Source: an uncultured Methylococcaceae bacterium
Lineage (GTDB): Bacteria; Pseudomonadota; Gammaproteobacteria; Methylococcales; Methylomonadaceae
Direction of reading: 5' to 3'
Length of the DNA stretch: 46,117 bases
NCBI GenBank assembly: GCA_903945375.1
Contig: CAJAVP010000120.1
Span: forward strand, 1 to 46,117
Notes under the pieces: generated by a model
The model's input: only the letters and a program-made list of their open reading frames with translations
What the model was told of the DNA's origin: nothing
Databases searched by the model: none
In this document: piece by piece, positions 1-9,256 of the stretch
How positions within the stretch are numbered: the stretch's first letter is position 1
How the letters are laid out: each line of letters starts with the position of its first letter
Translations under genes and position numbers: made by a program

Positions 1-132
1 CCGGATGGCACTTAATTTACTTAGAAATAATGCTCCAACCAAAGATAGCCTAAAACGCCGTAAGTTCAGGGCTTGTTTAAATGATGACTACCGGTTCAAA
101 TTGCTTTTTAGTGCTACGGCTACATAGCGCGA
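1..132. other. Region upstream of the DISARM methyltransferase, no gene seen
   Basis: No convincing coding sequence. In the frame of the methyltransferase there are several stops, the last at 109-111, so the open frame begins only at 112. In a complete class 1 DISARM locus this position should encode the N-terminal part of the methyltransferase, with drmD further upstream. The stretch may therefore be a deletion or insertion junction. The window edge prevents a decision. Confidence 0.4.
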
Positions 133-3100
133 TTGCCCTGGGCGGTCGAGGTTTTGATTCAGGCGCTGGACAAAGCCGATCTGGATCGAAACAGAGAGCT
201 TTTACACGATGTTGCACCTACTGTGCTGTATGAGGCGGGTCTGACAGTGATGATGCGACTCGTATTCCTGCTGTCTGCCGAAGAACGTGGCTTGCTTTTA
301 CTCGGCGATGAACGTTACGAGGCTAACTACGCAATCTCTACTTTGCGCCTGCAACTGCGTACCGTATCCGAAGAAATCCTTGAGCGTCGTTGGGACGCTT
401 GGTCTCGCCTGTTGGCGATATTTCGCGCCGTATTCGGCGGCATTGAACACGAAAAATTGCGTTTACCGGCGCTGGGCGGTTCTCTCTTCGATCCGGATCG
501 TTTTCCATTTCTTGAAGGCCGAGCGACGGGAACGAATTGGCGTAATAATATTGCCAAGCCGCTACCTATTGATAATCGCACAGTGTTACTGTTGTTAGAG
601 GCTATACAGCAATTCCAGGGGCGCACGCTGTCCTACCGTGCGTTGGATGTCGAGCAGATTGGCTATGTGTATGAAGGCTTGCTCGAACGCACAGTCAAGC
701 GCACCGACGAGGTTACGCTGGAATTGAATGCTACCAAAAACGCCAAGATCACATGGGTAAAACTGGGTGAGTTGGAATCAGCCAAGTTGGACGGGGATGA
801 GCGGCTTGCAGAATTATTGATGGAGCGCACGCAAAGTTCTGCCAGTCGAGTTCGTAACGACTTGGCTAAACCCGTTGATGACATCCTTTCTGATAAGCTT
901 TTAACAGCCTGCCAAGGCGACACGAACCTCCGCAACCGCATAAAAATCTACGCACACCTGCTGCGTACTGATCCATGGGGTTACCCACTGGTTTATCCGA
1001 AGGGTGCCTTTATTGTCACCACCGGCTCCGACCGACGTGAGACAGGTGCCCATTACACCCCGAAGTCGCTAACCGAGGCAATCGTGGTGGAGACATTAAC
1101 GCCGGTAGTCTACATAGGGCCAGCAGAAGGCAAGCCGAAAGTAGATTGGGTTCTGAAGTCCCCAGCCGAGTTACTTGAGCTTAAGATATGTGATCCAGCA
1201 ATGGGTTCGGGCGCTTTTTTGGTGCAAGTGTGCCGGTGGTTGGCAGAACGACTGGTTGAAGCCTGGTTTCAGGCTGAGTTATCAGGTCAATATGTGACTG
1301 TTGATGGCGTGGTCTGTGATATGACAGCGGGTGAAGAACCTTTACCACGCGACTCCGAAGAACGCACCATCATCGCCCGACGCCTTATTGCCGAGCGCTG
1401 TTTGTATGGCGTGGATTTGAATCCGTTGGCGGTGGAGTTGGCCAAATTATCTATCTGGTTGGTGACCCTAGCTAAGGGGAGACCTTTTGGTTTTCTTGAC
1501 CACAGCCTACGTTGTGGTGATAGTTTGCTCGGCATCCATCGTCTGGATCAACTCACCGAACTGAGCATGACGCCGGGTCAAAAGAACACTCAGATTCGCC
1601 TCTTCGGCCGGAACATCGAACAGGCCGTGGCAGAGGCCGTCGAATTGCGTAAACGGTTACGCCAGATGCCGATTCGGGACATCCATGACGTGGAGGCCAT
1701 GGCCAGGCTAGATGCTGAGGCGAAGGCGAGACTCAATGCGCCGGAACGGATAGCTGACGCATTCATTGCAGAAGTATTCAAAACGGGGGGGAGTGAAAAT
1801 GCGCTAGATGCCTCATTAATTGCGTTATCCATTGAAGCCGATCAATATTTGCAAGGGGATAGCAAAACTTCTGAGGAAATTTTTAAGCGTGTTTTTTGTG
1901 GGTTATCTTCGGATCTGCCAACAAGAAACTCTCAATTGAAACCTTTTCATTGGGCATTAGAATTCCCAGAGGTTTTTGTTGACGATGGTTTCGATGTGGT
2001 AATTGGAAATCCTCCATTTTTGGGAGGAAAAAAGATCAGCACTACCTTTGGAAGCGCATATAGAGATTATATTTTTCATTTTTTAGCAAATAAAAGAAAA
2101 GGAAGTGCTGATCTTTGTGTTTATTTCTTACTCAGAAATTACTCTATCACATCAAATACAGGATTTATTGGCATCGTTGCATCAGATACCGTTTCTGTTG
2201 GCGAATCAAAGAAGATTGGACTTGATTGGTTGATAAATAACCAACATGTGACAATTTATTCTGCAAATCAAAGGGAGAAATGGATGGGCTCCGCTAATGT
2301 CAATTTTGTTACATTGAATTTGTCCATTTCAGAATGGAATGGAATGGTGAATTTAAATGGAAAATCAATCGCGCAAATCAGTTCGGATCTAGATCAAATA
2401 GCCATCGACTCTGCCATTAACCCTGTAATTCTAAAACAAAATAAAAAAATTGCTTTTGCTGGCTCATATGTTTATGGAACGGGTTTTGTTTTATCGAAAT
2501 CAGAAGCGGATCAAATTATTAGAAGAAATCCTGATAATGAAAAGATTATCAAACCGTATTTGCGTGGTGAGGATTTTAATTCTGACCCTGAGCAACAACC
2601 TCAAACATTCGTTATCAATTTTGAGGGACGTTCTTTCACAGAGGCATCTAAATATCCAGATTGTTTGTCAATTTTGACTGAAAAAGTAAAGCCAGAAAGA
2701 GACCTCGCAATCCAAAAGGGCGGCCAAATTCATGAGTATGATTATTGGAAGTTCTGGGATGCGAGACTGCAAAGTTATGAAAGAATAAAACCACTTGGTA
2801 GAGTATTGTTTCATAGTCAGACCTTCGCCCATTTAGGATTTTCATTTGCGCCATCGAACTGGGTATTCGCTTTTCCCCATCTGGTTTTTGGTTACAATGA
2901 TTATTTTCATTTTTCAGTATTGCAATCCTCTATTCATAGAGTTTGGGTGGTGCAATATGGAAATTTCAACATATCATTTTTGCCACAATATAGCCTGAGA
3001 AACTGTTTTGAAACATTTCCATTTCCGAAAAATTTAGACTCATTGGAGGAAATTGGTGGAATATACTATAAGTATCGTCAGAAATTAATGCTAGATAATC

Positions 3101-3714
3101 AACAGGGACTCACTCAGACTTACAACAGATTTAACGACAATACTGAATTTTCAAATGAAATCAGCAGATTAAGAGATCTCCATGTACAAATGGATAATGC
3201 AGTTATACAAGCCTACGGCTGGAGTGACTTGCAATTGGAGCATGGATTCCTAGAAACGAAGCTAGGCATGCGTTTTACAATCTCAGAAAGCTCTAGGCGA
3301 GAAGTAATATCGCGACTTTGTAGACTGAACAATCAGCGTTATCAGGAAGAAGTTGATGCTGGGTTACATGGTAAATCTAGCGCCAAAGTAAAAACCGCTC
3401 GCAGAGTAAAAAACAAGATTCCAGAGGCGCTACAGTCAATGCAAGCGAGCCTGTTTGATTTATCTGTCCAAGCATATGAATCACCGACTTCAACTTCAAG
3501 CCCCAAAACCGGTAACTCTTGGGGATTGAACACATCCGATCAAATTCTCGCCTGGCTTGAGGCTCACAACGGGTGGTTCACCCAATCGGCTATTTTGAAT
3601 GGCTGTGGCGGTGATCCCGAAGCGTGGACTGCTGCCATTGATGAACTGCTGAACGACGACTACCTAGAAACCCGTGGCGGCGAGAGTAATGTCACATACC
3701 GGGCCAAACCATGA
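133..3714 (+). CDS. DISARM class 1 adenine-specific DNA methyltransferase (DrmMI), apparently 5'-truncated
   Basis: Predicted N6-adenine DNA methyltransferase that would mark host DNA so that the DISARM nuclease/helicase complex spares it. The SAM-binding motif I, DPAMGSGAF, lies near residues 354-362 and the catalytic NPPF motif at about 626-629, followed by a long target-recognition C-terminus. As I recall the family, related proteins carry a further N-terminal region of a couple of hundred residues before the segment that opens here (PWAVEVLIQALDKAD). That region is missing: the frame opens at 112 after a stop, and the only early starts are weak (TTG at 133). The gene is therefore either truncated or starts at an unusual codon. 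GC falls markedly after about position 1850, so the recognition half has a different composition from the catalytic half. The stop overlaps the next start (ATGA). The assignment is supported by drmA, drmB and drmC downstream. Confidence 0.85.
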   Translation: MPWAVEVLIQALDKADLDRNRELLHDVAPTVLYEAGLTVMMRLVFLLSAEERGLLLLGDERYEANYAISTLRLQLRTVSEEILERRWDAWSRLLAIFRAVFGGIEHEKLRLPALGGSLFDPDRFPFLEGRATGTNWRNNIAKPLPIDNRTVLLLLEAIQQFQGRTLSYRALDVEQIGYVYEGLLERTVKRTDEVTLELNATKNAKITWVKLGELESAKLDGDERLAELLMERTQSSASRVRNDLAKPVDDILSDKLLTACQGDTNLRNRIKIYAHLLRTDPWGYPLVYPKGAFIVTTGSDRRETGAHYTPKSLTEAIVVETLTPVVYIGPAEGKPKVDWVLKSPAELLELKICDPAMGSGAFLVQVCRWLAERLVEAWFQAELSGQYVTVDGVVCDMTAGEEPLPRDSEERTIIARRLIAERCLYGVDLNPLAVELAKLSIWLVTLAKGRPFGFLDHSLRCGDSLLGIHRLDQLTELSMTPGQKNTQIRLFGRNIEQAVAEAVELRKRLRQMPIRDIHDVEAMARLDAEAKARLNAPERIADAFIAEVFKTGGSENALDASLIALSIEADQYLQGDSKTSEEIFKRVFCGLSSDLPTRNSQLKPFHWALEFPEVFVDDGFDVVIGNPPFLGGKKISTTFGSAYRDYIFHFLANKRKGSADLCVYFLLRNYSITSNTGFIGIVASDTVSVGESKKIGLDWLINNQHVTIYSANQREKWMGSANVNFVTLNLSISEWNGMVNLNGKSIAQISSDLDQIAIDSAINPVILKQNKKIAFAGSYVYGTGFVLSKSEADQIIRRNPDNEKIIKPYLRGEDFNSDPEQQPQTFVINFEGRSFTEASKYPDCLSILTEKVKPERDLAIQKGGQIHEYDYWKFWDARLQSYERIKPLGRVLFHSQTFAHLGFSFAPSNWVFAFPHLVFGYNDYFHFSVLQSSIHRVWVVQYGNFNISFLPQYSLRNCFETFPFPKNLDSLEEIGGIYYKYRQKLMLDNQQGLTQTYNRFNDNTEFSNEISRLRDLHVQMDNAVIQAYGWSDLQLEHGFLETKLGMRFTISESSRREVISRLCRLNNQRYQEEVDAGLHGKSSAKVKTARRVKNKIPEALQSMQASLFDLSVQAYESPTSTSSPKTGNSWGLNTSDQILAWLEAHNGWFTQSAILNGCGGDPEAWTAAIDELLNDDYLETRGGESNVTYRAKP

Positions 3715-5156
3715 ATGAAGCCCCGACAATGGCAAACATCAAAGAATTGTCCCAAGAGCGTTTCAATGCCTTTGTAGACTGGACGCGTGGATCAATGACT
3801 GGTGATTTCATCAAGGAGTTGGAGTGGTATGCCGATGAATCCGAATATGTTTTCGGCGTATTAACACTTGATTTAGTAGATGATGACTTCGGGTATATTC
3901 TCCTGAGTCGAGATGAGGAAGGTAGATATCGATGCATTGATGTTGAAACTTCATTAATAGATGTCGACTTGGCACGTAATCGTCTTAAAGAAGCGTTGAA
4001 TCAGCAAAGTAAGACTGGTGAAAAGACTTTTCCTCAAGGAGATGCCGATAAATTGAAAGCTGGAGTGGATTTATTCACTCCTCTGATTCCTGAGCAGCGC
4101 TGGCATCCGACTTTCAAAACCATGTTCGATTACCCTCATTGGCAACCGGCTATGAGCATTATGTCGGAAATGATGAGGCATTTCGTTGATGTCGACGGCC
4201 ACTTCGTCAAAGAATTTCAGAGCAATGGCTTCGATGCCCGGTGTTGGGAACTCTACCTTTACGCTTATTTTAAAGAAGAACAGCTCGGTATGGATCGTGA
4301 TTATCACGCTCCCGATTTTATGTTAGGAAAATATGGAAAAAAAGTTGCCATAGAGGCCGTTACGATTAACCCCACTGAAAATCAGAAACCTCTGCAGCAT
4401 TCCACCGAAAAGCCTATTTTGAGAACCGATGAGGAAATTCGGCTATTACTAAAAAACCATGTGCCCATCAAGTTCAGTGGGGCTTTAACTGCCAAACTGC
4501 ACAAGAAACCTGCTTATTGGGAACTTGATCATGTCAAAGGGCTTCCTGTAGTTTTTGCTTTGGCAGATTTTCATGAGCCTCAGTCCATGACTTGGAGTTT
4601 TCCTGCTATTTTGGAATACCTCTATGGCATTACCCAAGAATTCTCACATGATGAAGCCGGGCAACTCACTATCAATCCGCTAAAGATTGATTTCTACACC
4701 AAGGAAAATGGGGCTCGGGTGCAGGCTGGCTTTTTCTTTCTTCCAGCAGCAGAAAACGTCGCGGCCGTTTTATTCTCCAACAGCGGAACGTTGTCTAAAT
4801 TCAACCGTATGGGTCGATTGGCTGGCTTTGGAGATGACAAAAGCATCATGCACAGGTCAGGTGTTTGTCACAACCATGATCCTAATGCGGCCTTGCCATT
4901 ACCATTTTATTTTGAAATAGCGCCTGGCAAGACCACGGAGACTTGGGCCGAGGGGTTATCGATGTTCCATAATCCAAATGCCAAATATCCGGTTCCTAGA
5001 GAATTATTTCCATCCATTGCTCATCATGAATTTCGTGATGGGCAAATTTATAGCTCAATACCTGAGTTTCATCCCTACACCTCGGTGACCATTCATTTAT
5101 TGCCTGAGGAACAAGTTAGCGCTTGGACTAAAAGTGATAGGGAAGTTAAGGAATGA
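3711..5156 (+). CDS. Uncharacterised DISARM-linked protein with a PD-(D/E)XK-like patch
   Basis: A 481-residue protein of no family I can name, translationally coupled to drmMI through a 4-bp ATGA overlap and lying before drmA. Residues 175-220 show an arrangement reminiscent of the PD-(D/E)XK nuclease fold: E180 in a predicted helix, a PDF triplet at 201-203 and an IEAV strand around E215. The usual lysine of the E-x-K motif is replaced by valine, so it may be a divergent nuclease, a non-catalytic DNA-binding relative or a chance match. No signal peptide or membrane segment is visible. ATG 3711 was chosen for the overlap; ATG 3729 is possible. Operon position suggests an accessory role in DISARM. 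Confidence 0.6.
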   Translation: MNEAPTMANIKELSQERFNAFVDWTRGSMTGDFIKELEWYADESEYVFGVLTLDLVDDDFGYILLSRDEEGRYRCIDVETSLIDVDLARNRLKEALNQQSKTGEKTFPQGDADKLKAGVDLFTPLIPEQRWHPTFKTMFDYPHWQPAMSIMSEMMRHFVDVDGHFVKEFQSNGFDARCWELYLYAYFKEEQLGMDRDYHAPDFMLGKYGKKVAIEAVTINPTENQKPLQHSTEKPILRTDEEIRLLLKNHVPIKFSGALTAKLHKKPAYWELDHVKGLPVVFALADFHEPQSMTWSFPAILEYLYGITQEFSHDEAGQLTINPLKIDFYTKENGARVQAGFFFLPAAENVAAVLFSNSGTLSKFNRMGRLAGFGDDKSIMHRSGVCHNHDPNAALPLPFYFEIAPGKTTETWAEGLSMFHNPNAKYPVPRELFPSIAHHEFRDGQIYSSIPEFHPYTSVTIHLLPEEQVSAWTKSDREVKE

Positions 5157-5267
5157 CCATCAAGACCGATTTGGCACGTTCAGAATTTTTATCGAATAAG
5201 AAATTATCATAGCCAAAATGATCTGTAATCCAATGATTTTGATACCGCACTTAAAAGGAAATTCTAC

Positions 5268-8200
5268 ATGGCAGACGTAAACGCTTGGATTGCTATAGAT
5301 CACGATCTCGCGAATGACCCTGAACTATCAGCCTACATTCTCGTGCTGAATGGCGAGCGATGTTTGTATCAGGCCATCAAAGAAGACGATTGGCTTTTGA
5401 TTCTAAATACCCAGGGAAGCATCACTCGCGTAGGTCGTATGCTGCGAATACGCTCCGATCTTGATATGACCACGATATACTTCGACCGGTTATTAAACGT
5501 TGACCCTACTGTCTCACTTGGCTTGACCTCTCTCAATCCACCTACAACCGGGAGCGTTGCCCGCTTGCAGTGGACAGATTTCGTTGAGGCACTGCCGAAG
5601 GCATTGCATAAGACCATTGCCGATGTACCCTCCATTACGAATCAGACCTATATCCGTGAACTGCTCCAGCTGGCCGTAATGGATGATCTGCTCGGCCCAG
5701 CCGGTGGCCCACATGAACAGATCATCGACATGGGTGTGCGTGACCGTTATCTAGTCGGCAAACTGGCACCGCGTGAGGCAGCTCAGGGTGGTATTGAAGG
5801 GCTTGACGGGCCATTGGCGAACGACGAAGCAGAAGAACCAGAAGACCAGATAGTGCCGGGGCAACATGAGCCTGGCGCAGAGTTTGGTACGACCACCGGT
5901 CGAGTAGAACCAGAGGCTGATTCCTCGGATGAAATAGACGCAGCGAGTAATCAATCCCTCGTGCCCTCAAGTTTGGGACTCACTTTCTGTGTGGACGGTG
6001 ATGTGGATAAGATTGAGGTGGAAGTCCGCTGGGGTCGCTATGAGCGTAGTAGTGAGCACGAGATATTCCGAACCCGCAAGAATAAAGAGACCGGAACCGA
6101 AGAGCAAACGAAGGCCAAGGTCTGGCAACGTATTCCTTGTGGCGGCAAACTTGTGCTATCGCTGGTAGAAGGTCTCATTCCTCATCAGGCTCCTGACAAG
6201 AACTATCCCGAAGTGCGGGTGCAAGGCTCTATTCGTGATAAGAACGCGAATGGCGATCGTCTAGTGACTCTGTTCCTGGTCAATGCACAGCAAGAGCCAG
6301 AAACCAATCGCGATACGGGCTGGGTGTTTCAACCGGAACTGATCGTTCGCTCAGAAAAGGACGCTACAAATAACGCAATCTTCCGACGCAGACCAGTACT
6401 GGACTCGGATGGTAAAGACCCGGAACGCGAGTCTTTGGAGATGATCTACCGCAATCGGGTCGAGTTTGCGGTTGGACATGGTGTTGCCGTACATGCAAAG
6501 ACATCGGTGGACGTGACGCTAGCCACCGAGGTGCGTACTATGGTCATGCCGCAGTACGAGGTTCAGGTCACTGAAACGCCAGGATTAGATCCTACCGATC
6601 GAACGGCTATGAAGGAAATGGTAAACAGCGGCTTGCTCGACATGCAGCGACTTGCCACTTTGGATTCAGATACTTTGGTTGAAGCGTTGGGTACGTTAAC
6701 CAAGGATTATGCTGATTGGATTAATGAACAGCGTGCCAGGATCGGCATTGATTTAGTCGGTTACGATGCCCAGTCGCAACAAGCGATGGATCGGTGCCAG
6801 AATATCTACGAACGTTTGCAGCAGGGTATCAATACGCTAAAGAACGATGAAAAAGCCCTTGCTGCCTTTCGATTTGCTAACCAAGCAATGGCCACGCAGC
6901 GCGTTCATAGTTTGTACGCACTGGCTAAACGGCGAGGCGAAGATGTCATCGTGGAAAGTTTCGATGTGTTGAAGAACCGTAGTTGGCGACCGTTCCAGCT
7001 TGCATTTCTCTTACTGTCCATCCCTTCGTTGGCTGATCCCAATCACTCTGATCGTGTCAAGCCTGCTGAAGCCTATGCCGATCTATTGTGGTTTCCTACA
7101 GGAGGCGGCAAGACCGAAGCTTATTTAGGTGTGGCTGCTTTCACTATGGCCATTCGACGCATGCAAGGCAATCTGGGTGGTTACGATAGTTCGCGTGGAT
7201 TGGCTGTAATCATGCGTTACACACTTCGTTTGTTAACGCTGCAACAGTTTCAGCGTGCAACCGCACTGATCTGTGCGATGGAAGTATTACGACGCGCGGC
7301 TTTAGACAAGGATGATAAGTCTCTCGGTACTGAGCCATTCACCATCGGCCTATGGGTGGGTAACAAGGTGACACCCGGTAAGACAGAAGATAGCCATAAG
7401 GCCATTGAGGACATCCGCAACCCTGGCAAATACAATGCGGGGGCGACTTCCCCTGCGCAACTGACCAGTTGTCCTTGGTGCGGCACAGAGATTGTTCCAG
7501 GGCAAAATATTGAGATCAACAAGGAAACAGGTCGTACACTTGTCTACTGCGGTGACAGGAAGAGTCGCTGCGACTTCTCGAAGGGCAAGTCCAGTAAACT
7601 CCCTCATCCAGGGATTCCGGTGCTGGTGGTGGATGAGGAGATTTACCACCGTCCTCCTACGATGATGATTGCTACCGTGGATAAGTTCGCCATGATGGCG
7701 TGGCGTGGCCAAGTGCGGACTCTCTTCGGTCGAGTAGGCCAGGAATGTGAACGCCATGGCCTGCTTTGGCATGGATCGGGATGTACTGGCACTCATACTG
7801 CCGGCAAAGGCCTAACTGCCACCAAAGTAAAGGTCGTAAAGCCTATTCGTCCACCAGATTTGATTATCCAGGATGAGTTTCATCTTATAAGCGGGCCACT
7901 GGGAACCATGGTCGCTTTGTACGAAACAGTTATTGATGAGTTGTGTAGCTGGAAATATGGCGATCATACGGTTAAGCCGAAGATCATCGCTTCCACCGCT
8001 ACTGTGCGTAAAGCTAAAGAACAAGTGAACCATGTTTTCATGCGGCAAGTTTCGGTGTTTCCTCCACATGGTTTGGACGTAGAGGATAATTTCTTTTCAG
8101 TCCAGAGGCCAATTGAGGAAACGCCTGGGCGTCGCTATCTGGGTGTTTGCTCACCGGGTAGCTCTCGCCCTGCAATGTTAATCCGAGTCTACACTGCATT

Positions 8201-9254
8201 CCTGACTGCCGCGCAGGCATTATTCGATCGCTTCGGCGAACCGGCAGACCCCTATATGACAATGGTCGGCTATTTCAACTCACTGCGTGAGCTCGGCGGA
8301 ATGAAACGTCTAGCAGAGGATGACGTGCAGACTCGTTCTTATCGTGTGCAAATGAGTATGGTGACCCGTCCAGCATTGGCTCAGCGTAGCGTAAGCAACA
8401 TCAAGGAGTTGACCTCGCGCGTTTCCAGTCAGGATATCCCGACGTATCTTGACCAGTTAGAAGTCAAATTCAAAGCAGAATTCGATGTCACCGCAGGCAA
8501 GTACGTGACGAACTGGCAAGACGGTGATGCAAGGGCAATTGACGTATTACTGGCCACCAACATGTTATCGGTAGGTGTTGATGTTAATCGACTTGGACTC
8601 ATGGCTGTCAACGGTCAACCAAAGGGGACAGCGGAATATATCCAAGCCACTAGCCGTGTTGGTCGCTCCTTTCCTGGCCTGGTCTGCACCGTGCTCACAT
8701 GGGCTCGGCCCCGTGATTTATCTCACTACGAAACATTCGAGCATTACCATGCTACGTTTTACAAACACGTTGAAGCGCAATCGGTGACGCCTTTCTCACC
8801 CAGAGCGATGGATCGAGGGCTGACAGGTTCACTCCTCAGTCTGATGCGTCTCGATAATGATGTGTTCAGTCCCAACGAAGGTGCTGGTCAACTGGAAAAG
8901 TCAGACCAATCCGACATTACCCAAGCCATCAATGTCATTGTCAATCGGGCATGGGGGGTAAGTGACCTGCCAGACACCAAGAGTTTGGCAGAACAAGAGC
9001 TCAAAGAGCGCGCGGACGAGTGGGCCAAGTCGGCGACTAAAGCGGGCAGAACTTTGGCGTATGAAAAGAAAGGGCCTCAAGCAGCCACAACGGTTGCGTT
9101 GATCAAATCTCCAGGTATCCAAGCGTGGGACAATTGGACGGTACCAATGTCAATGCGCGAGGTGGAACCTGGCGTGAGGCTGATCATGAACACAAGCCAC
9201 ATTACAGACGATCACGAATGGAAGCCTCGTCCAGCTTCAAAGGATGAGGATTAA
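5268..9254 (+). CDS. drmA: DISARM helicase DrmA
   Basis: A 1328-residue superfamily 2 helicase-like protein, the large DNA-translocating subunit that works with DrmB in DISARM. Visible motifs are Walker A PTGGGKT (about 610-616), a DEAD-like motif II QDEFH (868-872), motif III (STAT) and a C-terminal SRVGRS arginine-finger motif (about 1129-1134). A Cys cluster beginning CPWC at 735 and continuing near 758-766 suggests a zinc-binding insertion. The first roughly 550 residues lack recognisable motifs and include an acidic stretch around 180-225. The ATG is preceded by an AAGGAAA ribosome-binding site. A gap of about 110 bp after the previous gene holds no obvious terminator, and drmB follows after 2 bp. 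Length and motif order fit the family; the assignment is firm from context. Confidence 0.9.
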   Translation: MADVNAWIAIDHDLANDPELSAYILVLNGERCLYQAIKEDDWLLILNTQGSITRVGRMLRIRSDLDMTTIYFDRLLNVDPTVSLGLTSLNPPTTGSVARLQWTDFVEALPKALHKTIADVPSITNQTYIRELLQLAVMDDLLGPAGGPHEQIIDMGVRDRYLVGKLAPREAAQGGIEGLDGPLANDEAEEPEDQIVPGQHEPGAEFGTTTGRVEPEADSSDEIDAASNQSLVPSSLGLTFCVDGDVDKIEVEVRWGRYERSSEHEIFRTRKNKETGTEEQTKAKVWQRIPCGGKLVLSLVEGLIPHQAPDKNYPEVRVQGSIRDKNANGDRLVTLFLVNAQQEPETNRDTGWVFQPELIVRSEKDATNNAIFRRRPVLDSDGKDPERESLEMIYRNRVEFAVGHGVAVHAKTSVDVTLATEVRTMVMPQYEVQVTETPGLDPTDRTAMKEMVNSGLLDMQRLATLDSDTLVEALGTLTKDYADWINEQRARIGIDLVGYDAQSQQAMDRCQNIYERLQQGINTLKNDEKALAAFRFANQAMATQRVHSLYALAKRRGEDVIVESFDVLKNRSWRPFQLAFLLLSIPSLADPNHSDRVKPAEAYADLLWFPTGGGKTEAYLGVAAFTMAIRRMQGNLGGYDSSRGLAVIMRYTLRLLTLQQFQRATALICAMEVLRRAALDKDDKSLGTEPFTIGLWVGNKVTPGKTEDSHKAIEDIRNPGKYNAGATSPAQLTSCPWCGTEIVPGQNIEINKETGRTLVYCGDRKSRCDFSKGKSSKLPHPGIPVLVVDEEIYHRPPTMMIATVDKFAMMAWRGQVRTLFGRVGQECERHGLLWHGSGCTGTHTAGKGLTATKVKVVKPIRPPDLIIQDEFHLISGPLGTMVALYETVIDELCSWKYGDHTVKPKIIASTATVRKAKEQVNHVFMRQVSVFPPHGLDVEDNFFSVQRPIEETPGRRYLGVCSPGSSRPAMLIRVYTAFLTAAQALFDRFGEPADPYMTMVGYFNSLRELGGMKRLAEDDVQTRSYRVQMSMVTRPALAQRSVSNIKELTSRVSSQDIPTYLDQLEVKFKAEFDVTAGKYVTNWQDGDARAIDVLLATNMLSVGVDVNRLGLMAVNGQPKGTAEYIQATSRVGRSFPGLVCTVLTWARPRDLSHYETFEHYHATFYKHVEAQSVTPFSPRAMDRGLTGSLLSLMRLDNDVFSPNEGAGQLEKSDQSDITQAINVIVNRAWGVSDLPDTKSLAEQELKERADEWAKSATKAGRTLAYEKKGPQAATTVALIKSPGIQAWDNWTVPMSMREVEPGVRLIMNTSHITDDHEWKPRPASKDED

Positions 9255-9256
9255 AC

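Noticed and set aside
7350-7796. 148-residue minus-strand ORF inside drmA
   Set aside because: Antisense to the conserved helicase core, with no ribosome-binding site and no recognisable domain.
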